Part shown: piece by piece, positions 11,716-23,439 of the stretch
Layout of the letters: each line of letters starts with the position of its first letter
Position numbering within the stretch: position 1 is the first letter of the stretch
Source of the DNA: Rosa chinensis
Lineage: Eukaryota > Streptophyta > Magnoliopsida > Rosales > Rosaceae
Direction of reading: 5' to 3'
Length of the DNA: 64,000 nt
NCBI RefSeq assembly: GCF_002994745.2
Contig: NC_037088.1
Span: 1,555,001-1,619,000, forward strand
The notes under the pieces: generated by a model
The model's input: only the letters and a program-made list of their open reading frames with translations
Database searches by the model: none
Told to the model about the DNA's origin: nothing
Translations under genes and position numbers: made by a program

Positions 11716-13074
11716 GGCACTGCTGCACGGGCCCTCTATTCTCAGCCTTTCTCTCAGTCGCCGGTGACATTGTTGATTTGCTACCTCGCTGGTAAGTCGA
11801 ATTTCTGGGTTTTAGACTTTTAGTTGATTTGCTGCCTCTCTCATGAATCATGCTTCTCACAATCTCACAATTTCTGGGTTTACACTTTTCAGTCGAAGGC
11901 TCGAACTCTTCACTCTTGGTTTGCTCTCTTCGACTCTTCCTCAAGCTGTGATTATGTGAAGCTCAGTGACTCAAGCTTGGAGAAATTTAGGTCGATTTCT
12001 GGGTTCAAGTTCGATGATTCTTCAAGCTCAATTTCTGGGTTCGAATTTCTTGAATCTCTTGTTAAGTTGCTGGGTTCGATTAAGTTTCTCATTCTTAAGT
12101 TTTTGATTTTGGGCTGTGGTGTTTATGGGTTCGATTAAGTTGTTGGGTTTGAGCTGTTTTGGACGACTTTGCTTACTGTATCTGTTTTGAAATATCAATA
12201 TTTGGCCTTTGTATCTATTTTGGATGGGAATTGAATCAATTGATTAATTAATAATTGAATTGCATTTGTTTTGGCCTCTGTGAATGAGAATTGAATCGAT
12301 TGACTGATTGAATTGCATATTTGCATCTGTTTTGGCCTTTGTTAATGGGAATTGAATCGATTGATTAATTGAATTGCATTTGCATCTGTTTTGGCCTCTG
12401 TGAATGGTTGTTGAATGTTGAATATTGTTTTTGTTTATATAATTACATGATTTCTTCTGGTCAGCCAGTCAATGAGTACATTGACGCAGCTGTGAGACAT
12501 ATTCTCCTTAGGCAAGGTGTTCATTAAGGTCAAGATCATGCTTGACTGGGATCCCAATGGCAAGCAAGGACCCATGACTCCTCTACCTGATCTTGTTACA
12601 ATCCACCAACCAAAGGATGATGAATTGATGAGTTTGTCAGGCGGGCACCAGAAATTGAAGCAGCACCTATTTTGGCCCCAACTGATATTGAGGTCCCAGC
12701 AATCCTAGCTCTCCCAGTGGCTTAACTCTTAAGACATGTGCTGAGCTTCTCAAGTTTATAACTTTAGCTTCAGGCTCTCATATTTTTGATCAAAAGTTTG
12801 GCCTTAGACTTCGTTGTTCTAGTTCTATTGTTTCCTTTGGCAAATTTTGTGCACTGAAAAGATGGGGCGGATTGTTTATCTTGAGTTGTTTCATACTTGA
12901 TACTTTATTTAATGTTTTCTTAATTAAGGATTTTATGAATTTTCACTTTAAAAATATATATATATATATAATTATATGTTATAAAAATAAAAATAAAATA
13001 AAATATAAAAAAATAAAAACCGCCTAGTCCCCAGGCTTCCACCCGACTAGAGCTTAGCGTTTTTTAGAACCTTG
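11408..13074. mobile_element. hAT-type element 1 with gene-like interior, 1,667 bp
   Basis: The ends are CAAAGTTCTAAAAATC at the left and the reverse complement of CAAGGTTCTAAAAAACG at the right. The flanking duplication is ATCATACC (11,400-11,407) and ATCGTACC (13,075-13,082), 8 bp with one mismatch. Subterminal blocks are rich in CCTAGGCG / CGCCTAG. Inside are a (CT)n tract (11,662-11,710), T-rich intron-like sequence (12,150-12,460) and a short protein-like stretch at 12,470-12,720. The last 45 bases match the right end of the element ending at 31,929, so the two are one family. No transposase was seen. Confidence 0.8.
11662..11710. repeat. (CT)n microsatellite
   Basis: About 24 CT units lie within hAT-type element 1. 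They create artefactual Arg-Glu repeat frames on the minus strand. Confidence 0.95.
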
Positions 13075-13499
13075 ATCGTACCACGCTAGAGCCACCAGCG
13101 CGTGATTATACCCCCACGGTGCACCACACTAAATCCAAACTAGATCAGACGGGTCCGACAACGTGAAGAGCATCCTTTGCCCTTCTTCTTCCTCCACCTC
13201 CAACGACCCATTGACCCTCCAAGTGTTGTGAAACATCCCCATAAAAGACTTGACCTCAAAGTCCCGAGCGGTGAGAAGCTTGCCCACCAAGAATAGGTTC
13301 TCCTGTCGCAAACCTTTGCCCTACGTTGGTCGCAAATCACTATGGCTCTTGCCTTCAGCGATAGCAAGAGAGGAGGCTAGTCTAGCAGCCATTGCATCAA
13401 CAAAAGACATCTTGTTGACAAGGAGAAGCACGGAACCGAAACCCTAACGCTAGGTTTTGAGAGAGAGAGAGAGAGTTGACGGCTTAAACTAGGTTTTTT

Positions 13500-14150
13500 G
13501 ACAAATATGAAAAATTGAAACATTTGAATGTTAATTATTTTTTTATATGAGGCCACATTTTAATTGATCGCTTAACATCTCTAAACTTTCGGGATTGGCA
13601 ATGAGATCACAAAAATTCTTTACAATATTCACAATGGGTTAGAACATACTCAGATTTGTTATAAACTCAACCAAATGGGTGATTTAGAAATTTGGACGAG
13701 ATGAACTTTTTTTAATTTCAAGGAGTAGTGATACTTTTTTATTCAATACTTATTCATTCTTTTTTTTTTTTTTTTTTTTTGACGAGAATACTTATTCATT
13801 CATTTGAAAAGAGGAACAAGAAAATCGCCTGGGACATTAAAGAATTCTATACTTCAAAAAAAATAAAAATAAAACATTAAATAATAGTCATCCAAGTACT
13901 AATTTTTGTCTTCAGGCTTCAGCTCCAGCCATGAATAGCTACTATAATCACAAAGTGGCAAGTATGCAGGTGAACGAACAAGGCCGGTAGCGCAGAGAGA
14001 AAGCCAGCTGCCGACCTCGTGAACTAAACTACTCCATACAAGCAGCGGACCATATGTTCATCACAATTCACGATAGTACAGGAATATAAGCTAGACAGTT
14101 ATTAGTTCATGCCCTTCTTCAGATGCACTACTGTAAGTTCTTAATTAATT
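13500..14150. other. AT-rich intergenic stretch
   Basis: No gene was seen. It includes poly-T (13,760-13,781) flanked by the direct repeat 'acttattcatt' (13,747 and 13,791), which suggests a tiny retroposed poly-A tail, minus orientation, with a target duplication of about 11 bp. Confidence 0.4.
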
Positions 14151-14155
14151 GATGA

Positions 14156-14362
14156 TCACAGCCAAAAAATATATGAGTTATTGGGGAATTGAGGAACTAC
14201 TATTGGAGCTCCTGACGATGACGAGGATTTCATAGATTTACTTTTTCTGGATTCATTTGAAGAGGGAGCTTTCGCAATGTAACTAGCATTTCCTGCATCA
14301 TCGGAAACTTGTGATGGTGATGAAGGAAAGAAGCAATTTAGAAGAGCTGAAAGTTTGGCCAT
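14156..14362 (-). CDS. Small conserved-type plant protein of unknown function, 68 aa
   Basis: This intact single-exon frame of 68 codons begins MAKLSALLNCFFPS and ends in a Gly-Ala-Pro-Ile-Val-Val...Phe-Pro-Asn-Asn-Ser...Leu tail. The middle (residues 35-50) is rich in Ser and Lys. The layout of a short hydrophobic N-terminus, a Ser/Lys linker and an APIVV-x(2)-FP-x-NS-type C-terminus is one I recall from small unannotated plant proteins, though I cannot name the family. A TATA-type motif lies about 170 bp upstream on the same strand, which supports a real transcription unit. There is no signal peptide or membrane helix strong enough to call. The gene stands alone among transposons. It could also be a fossil, but there is no internal break. 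Confidence 0.6.
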   Translation of the reverse strand: MAKLSALLNCFFPSSPSQVSDDAGNASYIAKAPSSNESRKSKSMKSSSSSGAPIVVPQFPNNSYIFWL

Positions 14363-14525
14363 TGGTTATAATGTTCAAAACTGAGGGGTTCTGGAAAAGA
14401 AAGAGGCGATCGAGGCTTCACGGTACTGAGACAAAAGGTACTGTGAGATCGAGAACTCGAGGTAGATATAGATTTGATGGATCAGGTACTTGCTGTTTGT
14501 GTTGGTTTCTCTAGCGATGTCGTTA

Positions 14526-14540
14526 ACATATTTATAGAGG
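14526..14540 (-). promoter_or_regulatory. TATA-box candidate for the 68-aa gene
   Basis: On the minus strand the sequence reads CCTCTATAAATATG, a good plant TATA context. It would place the transcript start about 130 bp before the ATG at 14,362. Confidence 0.5.
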
Positions 14541-14544
14541 TGGA

Positions 14545-15330
14545 TCGACCGAGATACCTGCTAGCTATAGCTTGTTGATTTGAGGACTGTACTGTACACA
14601 TTTTTGTTTTTAGGGTTTGCTCATGTTAATTTCTCTGCACTTTCATGCGTAACTATCCGTGGTTGCTTTGACTACACCAGATGAACAATATAAGCGCGTA
14701 TACGTATCCGTGTTTTGTTAGTCAGTTGCTAAGATATATGCATGGTAGCACCGTAGCACTGCACGTACAAAAGTTTACCTTTAATTTTTTTTATTTTTTT
14801 TTTATGACAGTTGCCCTTTAATTTGGTTTTCTCTAATTTATATTGAATTCATCTGTGAATTAAATGAATAAATTCTAAGAATAAGTCGCAGTCGCTCCTT
14901 TTGCTATGTATGCTTCATTCTAACAAGTAGTAATGCATGGATTGACTGATTAAAAGTAATGCCTGTGAACTTCTAAGAAGCTAGGCTTTCGATCAGCGTT
15001 CAGAACGTGTAGATTTTTCCAAGATTGTGGCATCTATTTATTTATTAAATTTTTATTTTGTTGAGAATAACCATTGTTATTAGACGAGTGAGGAACCATA
15101 AAAAACAAGGAACATTCAAGAGAGAGAGAGTAAACTTTTTCTTCTCATGCGCGGTCCGATGACGTGTCTTTAGGCTGTCGTAGTCGGACAGACCGTTCTA
15201 AACTGCAAGGGGAGCGGCGGGGTTGAGGGGCGTAGATGGGATCATGACTGGCCGGCTTGGTGGCTGGCCGGCTTGGGGTTTCCAACTAGATTGTTTCGAT
15301 CCGCTGTCTGTGGTGTCTTGGAGATCTGCA
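14545..15330. other. Intergenic stretch
   Basis: No gene, terminal repeat or RNA gene was recognised. The last 150 bases (15,180-15,330) are GC-richer and contain the direct repeat 'GGCCGGCTTGG', twice near 15,251-15,276. Confidence 0.4.
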
Positions 15331-15334
15331 AGTC

Positions 15335-16379
15335 GAAAGATAAGGGGGCTAGTGGCTGGAATATGTTTGTACGTTAATTGCTTGGCTAGAGCTGTCAGCC
15401 AAATAATCATTCTTAAGTATAAGGGGGTATAAGTAATAGTATAGAGATTTAAGAATGATTGTCGAACCCACGAGGATTAGATTCCTTTCACTAGATAGGG
15501 TGTGAACCTAATGAGAGTTAGATTATGCAAATGTACAATCACGAACATAGAATCACAGGATGGTGAGTATGCAAGATGGAGTAAAGATTTGATTTTGGTT
15601 TTCGAAGATAGTTTTGGATTGGAAACAACTAGAGGTTCAAATGTAAACTAAATTACTCTAAACTAATCTAGTGATCAAATGGATGACAGTTAGAATTTAG
15701 ATTGTCTACCACTAACATCCCTTGCAAATAATGATGCATTTCAATATAAATGATGTCAAATTAATTAAAGCAACCCCTCTCGGGTGTATTACTTAACTCC
15801 TTAAGTCATGCATTTCAATCCGGTTAAGTATCTAGTGCATTACCCTAAGTGCATAAAGTTTGGAGATTAAGAAATCATGCAAACCAACCAAGCTTATCTC
15901 TGAGTAATTGTAATTCACAACCCCTACATGCACACCCAGTGTGCTTTCATGCTTTAACATTCAAAGGTTACCAATCTCTGAACATTATATCATGACATAG
16001 CAAACACACAAATTCAAAGTGGTAAAGTCTAACTAAGCATATGCATTTAACTCTTGAACTAGCATGTAGGCATATTAAAGAAAACTGCATCACATCATCT
16101 TATAACATCAATCCATACAAGATTGGTTAGGACTTTCAACCCTAACCCCAACAAAAGTACTACTCACTCATAATTACATATACTAAGTTTATAATCAAAT
16201 TAAACACCAAAATATAATTTAGAGTAAAAGGGATAGAGTTGGCTTAGTAATGTGTCGGATGGTCCCCAAGCTCATGTCTTGGTGGTGGTGGTGGTGATTC
16301 TCTCTCTTTCTTTCTCTTGAAGATTTGATGATAAAAGATGGTGAAGCTTGTATTATGTATTGTGTGAATAGGTAGAGTA
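15335..16379 (-). repeat. Non-coding LTR-type repeat family, copy C (left part of an interrupted element)
   Basis: It matches copy A over most of its length and copy B in inverted orientation. It stops at 16,379 exactly where the LTR element begins and resumes at 24,829. Joining the two sides across the GAGTA duplication reproduces the uninterrupted order seen in copy B (9,385-9,430). Confidence 0.8.
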
Positions 16380-16761
16380 TGTTGTATATATACAGCCCAG
16401 GCACAAATATCGGAAGCACAAGGCTCACTAGCCACTCAAAACAATGCTAATAATGCCCAGACATGATGTCGATATCATACACTTGCAATATCAGATAGGC
16501 CACATCTAGGCCCACATTGGAAATAAAGGGGTGACAAGCCCTAACCTACACTATAAATACATGCCTCTCCACTCATTCAAGGTAAACCACCATTCTTCAC
16601 TTACTCCTACCTAGTTTACATTCTTACATGTAACTGACTTAGACATCGGAGAGTTGAAGGCCCGCTAGCCCGGTCTTCCCTCTGACCTTTGTTCATGGCT
16701 AGCAAGTACGGAATCCGAAGATGGAAGCTCTCATGACCACTCTATTTCTTACACATAAATA
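16380..16761 (+). repeat. 5' LTR of the LARD-like element
   Basis: This 382-bp repeat starts TGTTGTATATATAC. A TATA-like 'ctataaatac' lies at 16,551. It aligns with 24,446-24,828 with scattered substitutions and one-base gaps. It ends before the TTTGGCGC primer-binding site. Confidence 0.9.
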
Positions 16762-16779
16762 TTTGGCGCTAGAAGGAGG
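16762..16779 (+). other. Primer-binding site candidate
   Basis: TTTGGCGCTAGAAGGAGG directly follows the 5' LTR. TGGCGC at this place is typical of plant Ty3/gypsy elements primed by a tRNA 3' end; the exact tRNA was not determined. Confidence 0.7.
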
Positions 16780-17988
16780 GTCGAACCTCTTGAAAAGACC
16801 CTCATAGCTCACCACGAGCAATTTCATAATTTCATCGGAAATTTTTTTCTGGCAAAAAATTTTCTCTCTTCCCTTGGATCTCCCTCTGCTAACACACCAG
16901 GAGCTCATATCTTTACATCTCTTTCTTGATCTTCATCTCATTCACATGAGAATCAAAACTTTTCAGCTTCTGGGATTAATTTATAGAGAGCTTTGGGGAG
17001 CGAGAAAGTAGATCTGAGACTCTCTCTCTCTCTCCTCCATAACTGATTTCTCATACCATTTTGCAGCTCACCTCCTTCACACAATCTTAATCCAACGTCA
17101 AAGGGTTCTGGGTTTTGGAAAATCATGCCATTAAGTTGCTAGGTTCTTTCAATTTGTCTGCTGGGTTCTTTCAATCAATAGAGTTTTTGAGGAAAGAGAA
17201 AATAGATCTGGAATTTTCTCTCTCCTCTACTGCTGCTCTATAAGCACCTCTATGCCTCACCTCCACCACCACGAAGCCCAATAACCTTCGGCGAGTCAAA
17301 CCTAGTCTCCATCTCGTCGGGCGACTTCGGAATGAGACTCACGCGCCGATTTACGGATACTCAAAAACCCATTTGGACACCCAAATCCTTCTAGCACCCA
17401 TCTATGTGGCACACCCATCTCTATGCATTCAAATCAGATCTGCAACACTTTTCTTCTTCAGTCCACAATTCTCACAAATTCACAGTTCTGGGTTCGTAGC
17501 TGAGAGAGAGATGGAAAACATGAACAAAAATCCCATGTTATTGAACCACTATAATGGTCGAGACCAGGGGACTTCGATCTGCTTCTAGGGTTTACTAGCT
17601 CCACCAGAGAAAGTTCATGAGCCCACGCGCCGCCAATACTAACATCAAATCAAAGTCCAGGACTCTGTTCTCATCTACACCCTTTTAATTTGAATTAATG
17701 TCATACTTCACATGCTTCATTGATTACTACAATCTAAAGCATGCCTACAAAACGCGATAATTTTAGTAGCTTATTTGCTATGCCTTAATATTGATACCAT
17801 ATCTCACATGTCTCTATGATTATTAAGCATGCTTACAAATGCAAGGTGTCATTAGCATCTCCACTACAATTACACACTAACCACATGCCATGCTTTTATC
17901 TTGATAACATTACTACATATATACTTGCGATACTCGCTTCAAAAACTGTGACATGCATTGTCACGCCCCTGATTTTACACACATGAAA

Positions 17989-18023
<35 letters not shown>

Positions 18024-18929
18024 CCCATAATTATACATGCGTGAACGTTCAGTCATCAATACAAAATACCTGGAATCTTTTTTCCTTTTAAACCAAGTAC
18101 ATACTGATGCCCTGAACCCTCAAAGTTAACATACACTCGCTCCAAAGAGTTATATATTACAATGCTTACGAATTAAATTGTCAACAACAAAATAAAACGT
18201 AAATGCAGCTCAGAGTAACTATACAACGGAAGTCCTTATCAACGGTAAAGTCACAGAGATAGCTTCCTACCGTAAAGCTGCACAGGCGTCACCTCAGCTT
18301 CAGCCACGATCTCCTTGACCTGCAGGATTAACCCCTACACCATTCCATTGAATAGTGCACCGGGTTTCCACACAACAAACCCGGTAAGCTTAGGAAGCTC
18401 GTATGAGTAACTCAAAACCAATTACACAAATTTCACAAAAGCCTCACACTCATAACCTCAATCCTAGCGTCCAATTACACAATTTTTGGTCAAACAAGAC
18501 TTCCTCAAGAAATGTTTGACGCCATCCTAACGCACTACGGTGAATTTCAACATTACACTCATTTCCCATTTCCCCCCCTAGGAGCTTTTGCCATCAACAT
18601 GACATCAAAGGTGAAGAACAATGAATCACCTTCCTATCCTCACTACAGAGTACAATTCATAACCACTATGGCTCTTAATGTAAATCAAACCATCAATCAA
18701 TACAATCAAGAAGGAAATCAAGGCAATCACATATCAAAACAAGCAAAACAATTCATAGTAACCCTTGCATATAATTTAGTTCAGGAGGTCACATTTAGTC
18801 AAGCAATTCAAGTCAAAGTAGTCACCGAAGTCCCACACTCTGACGTCTGTAGGTAGCCCCAACCATCACAGCAATCTTCTCGATTTTTGTTAACTTAATA
18901 ACAATTCAGCTCCGCTATCGAGCAGTCAT

Positions 18930-19135
18930 CACACTGATCATCGCACAGATTCCACCGGTCATCACCCAGATATTCATCATCCAACTGATCATCACCTAGA
19001 TTTCAAGGATCATCACATAGATTCACGCAGATATCGCCAATCATCACACAGATAGCGATCATCACATAGATTTCGCTGGTCATCACATAGATAGCAATCA
19101 TCACATAGATTTCAACCATCTTACTCATATTCCTA
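18930..19135 (+). repeat. Degenerate tandem repeat, 'atcatcacatagatt' unit
   Basis: The motif 'gatcatcacayagatttc' recurs about eight times with spacing of roughly 20-28 bases inside the solo LTR. Confidence 0.7.
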
Positions 19136-19244
19136 CACAAGCTACACAGATATTTCTATACAAGCTTTACATGACAATCATCACAAAAATTCACCACGAA
19201 GTCGCTAATACATGAATATATATGTATATATATATATATCCCAT

Positions 19245-19286
<42 letters not shown>

Positions 19287-19370
19287 TAGTCATCCACTCA
19301 AAAATGCCACTAGTACCAACTATAGTCGTAGTTAACCTAATAACTCTAAGACAATAGGGTAATCATGCTC

Positions 19371-19515
19371 ATAACAAATATCAATCATATTCATAACAGA
19401 TATCAATCCTATTCATAACACATATCGATCCTACTCTTAACAAATATCGATCCTGCTCATAACAAATATCGATCCTGCTCATAACAAATATCGATCCTAT
19501 TCATAACAAATATCG
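19371..19515 (+). repeat. 24-bp tandem repeat, about 6 units
   Basis: The unit 'gctcataacaaatatcgatc' plus about four bases recurs in register, with the two central copies nearly identical. It lies inside the solo LTR. Confidence 0.85.
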
Positions 19516-21039
19516 TGAGATTTACTCACCAAACGATAAAGGTAATCCGTTCAATAATGAACCTTGTGAGATTTCTCACCTCGAAACTCCCGCTGCGTCT
19601 TCAATACAAAACAAGGTAGCCAATCCACAAAATAGCCGTCCAAGGAGTACTACGTCACGTACCTAAGGAATTACAGCTCTCATTCAGTCAATGAAACACA
19701 AGGAATAACGTTCGAAACCCTAAATCGAACCAAAATTCCCAACGTGATGCCAAAAGAGGCAAAACCACATCCGAGACCACCCAATGTCTCCGGAACACTT
19801 ATACGATCGATATGTCAAAATCACAAGTCGATCGAATGCTCAAATCCTCAAGGATCGAATAAATCGATCGGTATGAAACTGCAAAAATCATAACAATTCC
19901 ATACGAACTCCAAAATTTACATATTATATATCGAAACGCTCGTATCAACGAGTAGAACATATATAATATCAAAAACAGTTTCTTAAGTGGCCGGAACACC
20001 GCCGGAACGCCACCACAGACAGTGGTGCACCGCCGCCGGCCAAAAACTCATTATTTCTCAAAACTCTCAACATCAAAAAGCTTCATCTAAGCATGCTTGT
20101 GAACTTTCATAACTAGCTTGAAGTCAGAAAACAAGCATAAGGGGTCGAAAACTACCTCACAAGCCGTGAACAGTAATCTCAACTGAGTTGAACTATTTCC
20201 ACGTAAATCGATCAAAACAAACACCATAGATCGATCAGGAAGCCTATTCTGAACTCAACCAAGGAAGCATGAAGCCATGAAGTCGCCGGAGTTGTGTTTT
20301 CCGGCCGGGTCTGAAAACGCTAACTGCACCGCCTTGCAGCGCCGCACACGGTGGATCTCGTCGCTAGAGAACACCACAGGGACGACCGGACGGAGGAGGC
20401 GAACTGATCTGGAAAGTCTCGTCGCCGGAGATGGCCGGAGCTCGCCGGAAAAGCCGGGTCGAATCACCGGGTTCGGGTCGGGTCGAGCGCAGGTGATGAG
20501 AGAGAACGGAGCGTTTCTGGTTTCCGGAAAAGGAAAATGCAAAAATGGAAATAGTAACTTTCCCGAAATGGAAACCTCTATATATAGCAACTTTCCAAAT
20601 TTTTCAAACGCTCATAACTTTCTCATACGAACTCCGATTTCGGCGTTCCACATGTCTTCGAACTCGTATCGACGCGCTCTACAACTTTCGTGAAGGAAGT
20701 TTTAGGAGAATCCCAACGAATAAAAAGTCAACCTTTGGCAACCCCCCTAAAACCATATTCTTCAATTAATTATTCGCCCGAAACACTCCCGCTCCATCCA
20801 CGAGCCACGAAACCATCCAATAGTTATAAAATTAATTCCGGAAAATCCTCTGAAAAATAGTTATGAATTTCAGGGGCATCAAATGCATAGAGGTCCAAAC
20901 AGTGTCATGCACACAAAATTGTTCATTGCGCTATATTCAATACTCTTATTTACACACTTTAATCTTACATCCACATACTGCCACATGTTTAGTACCTCCA
21001 TTGCTTATATCCACATGAAATCCCACTAGAAAGATCAAT

Positions 21040-22190
21040 CCTCGCTCCTACCATGATAAATGTTCTCGATACTGGGGGGACTTGTACATCCTACTCGCCA
21101 TGCTTGAACGATGTATATTCTAGGGGAATAGTACACCCTACTCGCCATGCCTGAACGACCCATACTCACATGCCTCAATGCCATATACTTGCCATGCTCA
21201 AGCGGCGTGCCCCCCATGCCTTAATGGCACATATTCTCCATGCCTCAGCCTCACATACTTGCCATGCCTTAGCCGTACATACTTGCCATGCCTCAACCGC
21301 ACATACTAGCTATGCCTCAGCCGTACATTCTCGCCATGCGACAGTGGTGTACACTCACCATGCTCCAATGGCATATACTCGCCATGCCTCAGTGGCACAT
21401 ATTCGCCATGTTTCACTGGTATACTTACTCGCCATGTTTCAGCGATATATTATCCATGCTTCAGTGGCATACTCGCCATGTTTCAGCTATGTCTCACTTA
21501 TGCTTCAACAGTATCTCACTTATGCTTCAACATTATCCTATCTACGCCTCAACGATATCTTATTTATGCTTTAGCAACATTTTATCTGTGCCTCAGCAGT
21601 TTATTATCTTTGCTTTAGCAACCTATACTCGCCACACTTTAGCAGTATATTATCCATGCTCCAACGGTATATTATCTAAATTCCTGCAATATCTTACCTA
21701 TGCTTCAGCAGTATCTGATCCATGCTTTTATGCCTAAGCAGTATCTTATCTATGCTTCAGCAGTATCTCACCTATGCTTCAGCTGTATCTCACATATGCT
21801 TCAGCAGTATCTTATCTATGCCTCAACGTTATCTCCACGTACGCTTCAGCAATGTACTCGCCATGTTTTAATAACACACTCACCATGCTTTAGCCACACA
21901 CTCGTGTAGTACCAAACTCACCATGTCCCAGCGATTCCCTTCGCCATGTTTCAGCGGTGGACTCGCCATGCCTCAATGGCACACACTCGCCATGCTTCAG
22001 CATGATATATTCTCCATGTTTCAATAGCACACTCACCATGTTTCAATGGCACACTCACTATGTTTCAGCGATTCCCTTCGCCATGTTTCAGCAGCGTACT
22101 CGCCATGCCTGAGCGGCATATATTCGCCACGCCTTAGCAGCATACTCTATGCTCATGCCTTAACGGCATTCTTTGAGCTCTATGCTCATG
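21040..22190 (+). repeat. Degenerate tandem array of a 20-24 bp unit (CGCCATGCYTCAGCRGYA)
   Basis: More than 40 imperfect copies of a unit of the form 'actcgccatgcctcagcggca' run head to tail, drifting in the middle to 'cttatctatgcttcagcagta'. The array encodes the repetitive plus-strand frames at 21,170-21,909, which are by-products and not genes. It lies in the interior of the LARD-like LTR element. Confidence 0.88.
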
Positions 22191-22356
22191 CCTAGCAGTA
22201 CACTCTTGCAAACCTGCCCATGGCAGTATTATCTTTGCTTACATATAACCTCACTATATAATCCATCCAGGACTCTACTTTCGCCCACTCGCCTATGGCA
22301 GTTACATCATAGCTTACACAGCCTTGCTATCTTCTGTAAACTGGCTAAACAAACAA

Positions 22357-22388
22357 GCTGGAATAGCTCAATTGGCTAGAGCATATGT
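22357..22388 (+). other. tRNA-Asn-like 5' half with A-box
   Basis: GCTGGAATAGCTC begins a stretch of about 31 bases that, compared from memory with plant tRNA-Asn(GTT), differs at about four positions. It contains a match to the pol III A-box consensus (TAGCTCAATTGG). The anticodon region is degraded and no B-box or 3' half follows, so it is not a functional tRNA gene. Confidence 0.5.
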
Positions 22389-22859
22389 TTAACAACAACA
22401 AAGGGGCTGCCTAAGCAGACAACAACAATACACACTATCTACTTCTTCGGTGCACCCTTGAGGCAGCTATACTCATACTCTTGGCTCCATCCTCACAATA
22501 CTAGTTCTCGCCCCAACTCCAAGATCTTATTTCTCATCATCACCATGTACTCAATACTCCAATGATCGCCATTATCCTGTCACTACCTATGGCAGCTCCC
22601 AATGAAATCGTTTCATTATCGCCATGTCATCTCTCTCCACCAAAATATCGCTAAAGACCAAGCTGAAATGGCTATATACATCAATATCACCAAAGCATGG
22701 GCAAGCTATATAGCAATCCCAAACTACTGCCTAACGCGTAATCAAACTGAAATGGCTATACACATCAATGTCGCTAACGGCTGGTTGTGCTGATATAGCA
22801 CTACAAGTGCTATCAATCGCAAACTCTTGTACCGCCTATCGCGATCAAGCCAACCATGG

Positions 22860-23400
22860 CTCGTACAATAATATCGCCTAAGGCTAAGGGCCTAACTCCA
22901 AAAATATTGCTCAAGGCTAAACGCCTAAATCCAATAATATCGCCAAGGCTATAGGCCTAAATTCAATAATATGGTCAAGGCTATTGGCCTAACATAATAT
23001 CGCCAAGGCTATAGGCCTAAATTCAATATTATCGCTCAAGCCTAAAGGCCTAAATTCTATAATATCGCCAAGGCTATCAGCCTAACATAATATCCCCAAG
23101 GCTATAAGCCTAAATTCAATAATATCACCAAGGCTATCGGCCTAACATAATATCGCCAAGGCTATAGGCCTAAATTCAATAATATCGCTCAAGGCTATAT
23201 GCCTAAATTCAATAACATCGCTCAAGGCTAAAGGTCTAAATTCAACAATATCGCTCAAGGCTGTCAGCCTAAATCCAATAATATCGCCCAAGGCTAAAGG
23301 CCTAAATCCAATAATATCGCTAAAGGCTATCAGCTAAATCAAAGGCTATTAGCCCAAACAAAACAATATCACCAACGACGGGTCCTACTCAAACAGCTAA
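22860..23400 (+). repeat. Tandem array of a ~35-bp unit (AATATCGCCAAGGCTATAGG)
   Basis: About 14 imperfect units of the form 'ataatatcgccaaggctat(a)ggcctaaattca', with some shorter variants of about 24 bases, run head to tail. The unit contains a small hairpin (AAGGCTATAGGCCTA-like). It is part of the LARD-like element interior. Confidence 0.88.
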
Positions 23401-23439
23401 GTATTAGCACTCGCAAACCCTTGTATTGCCAAACAAGCG

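Larger units (their letters stand above)
10443..13410 (-). pseudogene. DUF4283 / zinc-knuckle protein pseudogene (LINE ORF1-like), split by a hAT element
   Basis: The minus-strand frame begins with an ATG at 13,410 (MSFVDAMAARLASS). It has an in-frame stop about 30 codons in, then resumes through 13,311-13,129 (LFLVGKLLTARDFEVKSFMG), which looks like the DUF4283 domain found in plant LINE ORF1 and related gag-like proteins. It breaks at 13,075 inside a Gly-Ala-Pro-Trp-Gly...Ala-Leu-Ala-Trp-Tyr-Asp stretch and resumes at 11,407, with only the TSD copy duplicated, through 11,133 (VEKVPLTIASYWITLQG...GDFQEVDENAKKTGKL). A short Cys-rich segment near 11,100-11,050 may be the remnant zinc knuckle. 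Downstream (11,040-10,443) the frame decays with many stops. No endonuclease or reverse transcriptase follows. The product is certainly non-functional; the family call rests on motif style. Confidence 0.7.
17959..20883 (+). mobile_element. Solo LTR of a large-LTR family, 2.9 kb, nested in the LARD-like element
   Basis: It begins TGTCACGCCCCTGATTTTAC and ends in 'caggggcatcaaa', with a perfect 5-bp duplication, TGCAT (17,954-17,958 and 20,884-20,888). The last bases have drifted from the expected CA end. A block near 20,610-20,700 ('cataactttctcatacgaa') is shared with the solo LTR at 25,543-28,101 (27,888-27,975), so both belong to one family. It contains (TA)n tracts at about 17,993-18,021 and 19,213-19,277. 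The 138-aa plus-strand frame at 20,277-20,693 is LTR sequence with no domain I recognise. Confidence 0.75.

Noticed and set aside
11445..11944. Minus-strand frames with long Arg-Glu repeats
   Set aside because: They are produced by the (CT)n microsatellite inside hAT-type element 1.
20277..20693. 138-codon plus-strand frame with Arg/Gly/Ser-rich sequence
   Set aside because: It lies in the 3' part of the solo LTR; no domain is recognisable, and the corresponding region of the other solo LTR (27,320-27,640) has no matching frame.
21170..21909. Three overlapping plus-strand frames of 134, 149 and 69 codons with repeating His/Ala/Ser/Tyr peptides
   Set aside because: They are translations of the 22-bp tandem array in two frames. 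Repeats without stops give open frames by chance.
22860..23400. CRISPR-like look of the ~35-bp repeats
   Set aside because: The units are contiguous with no unique spacers and lie in a plant retroelement; this is an ordinary tandem repeat.
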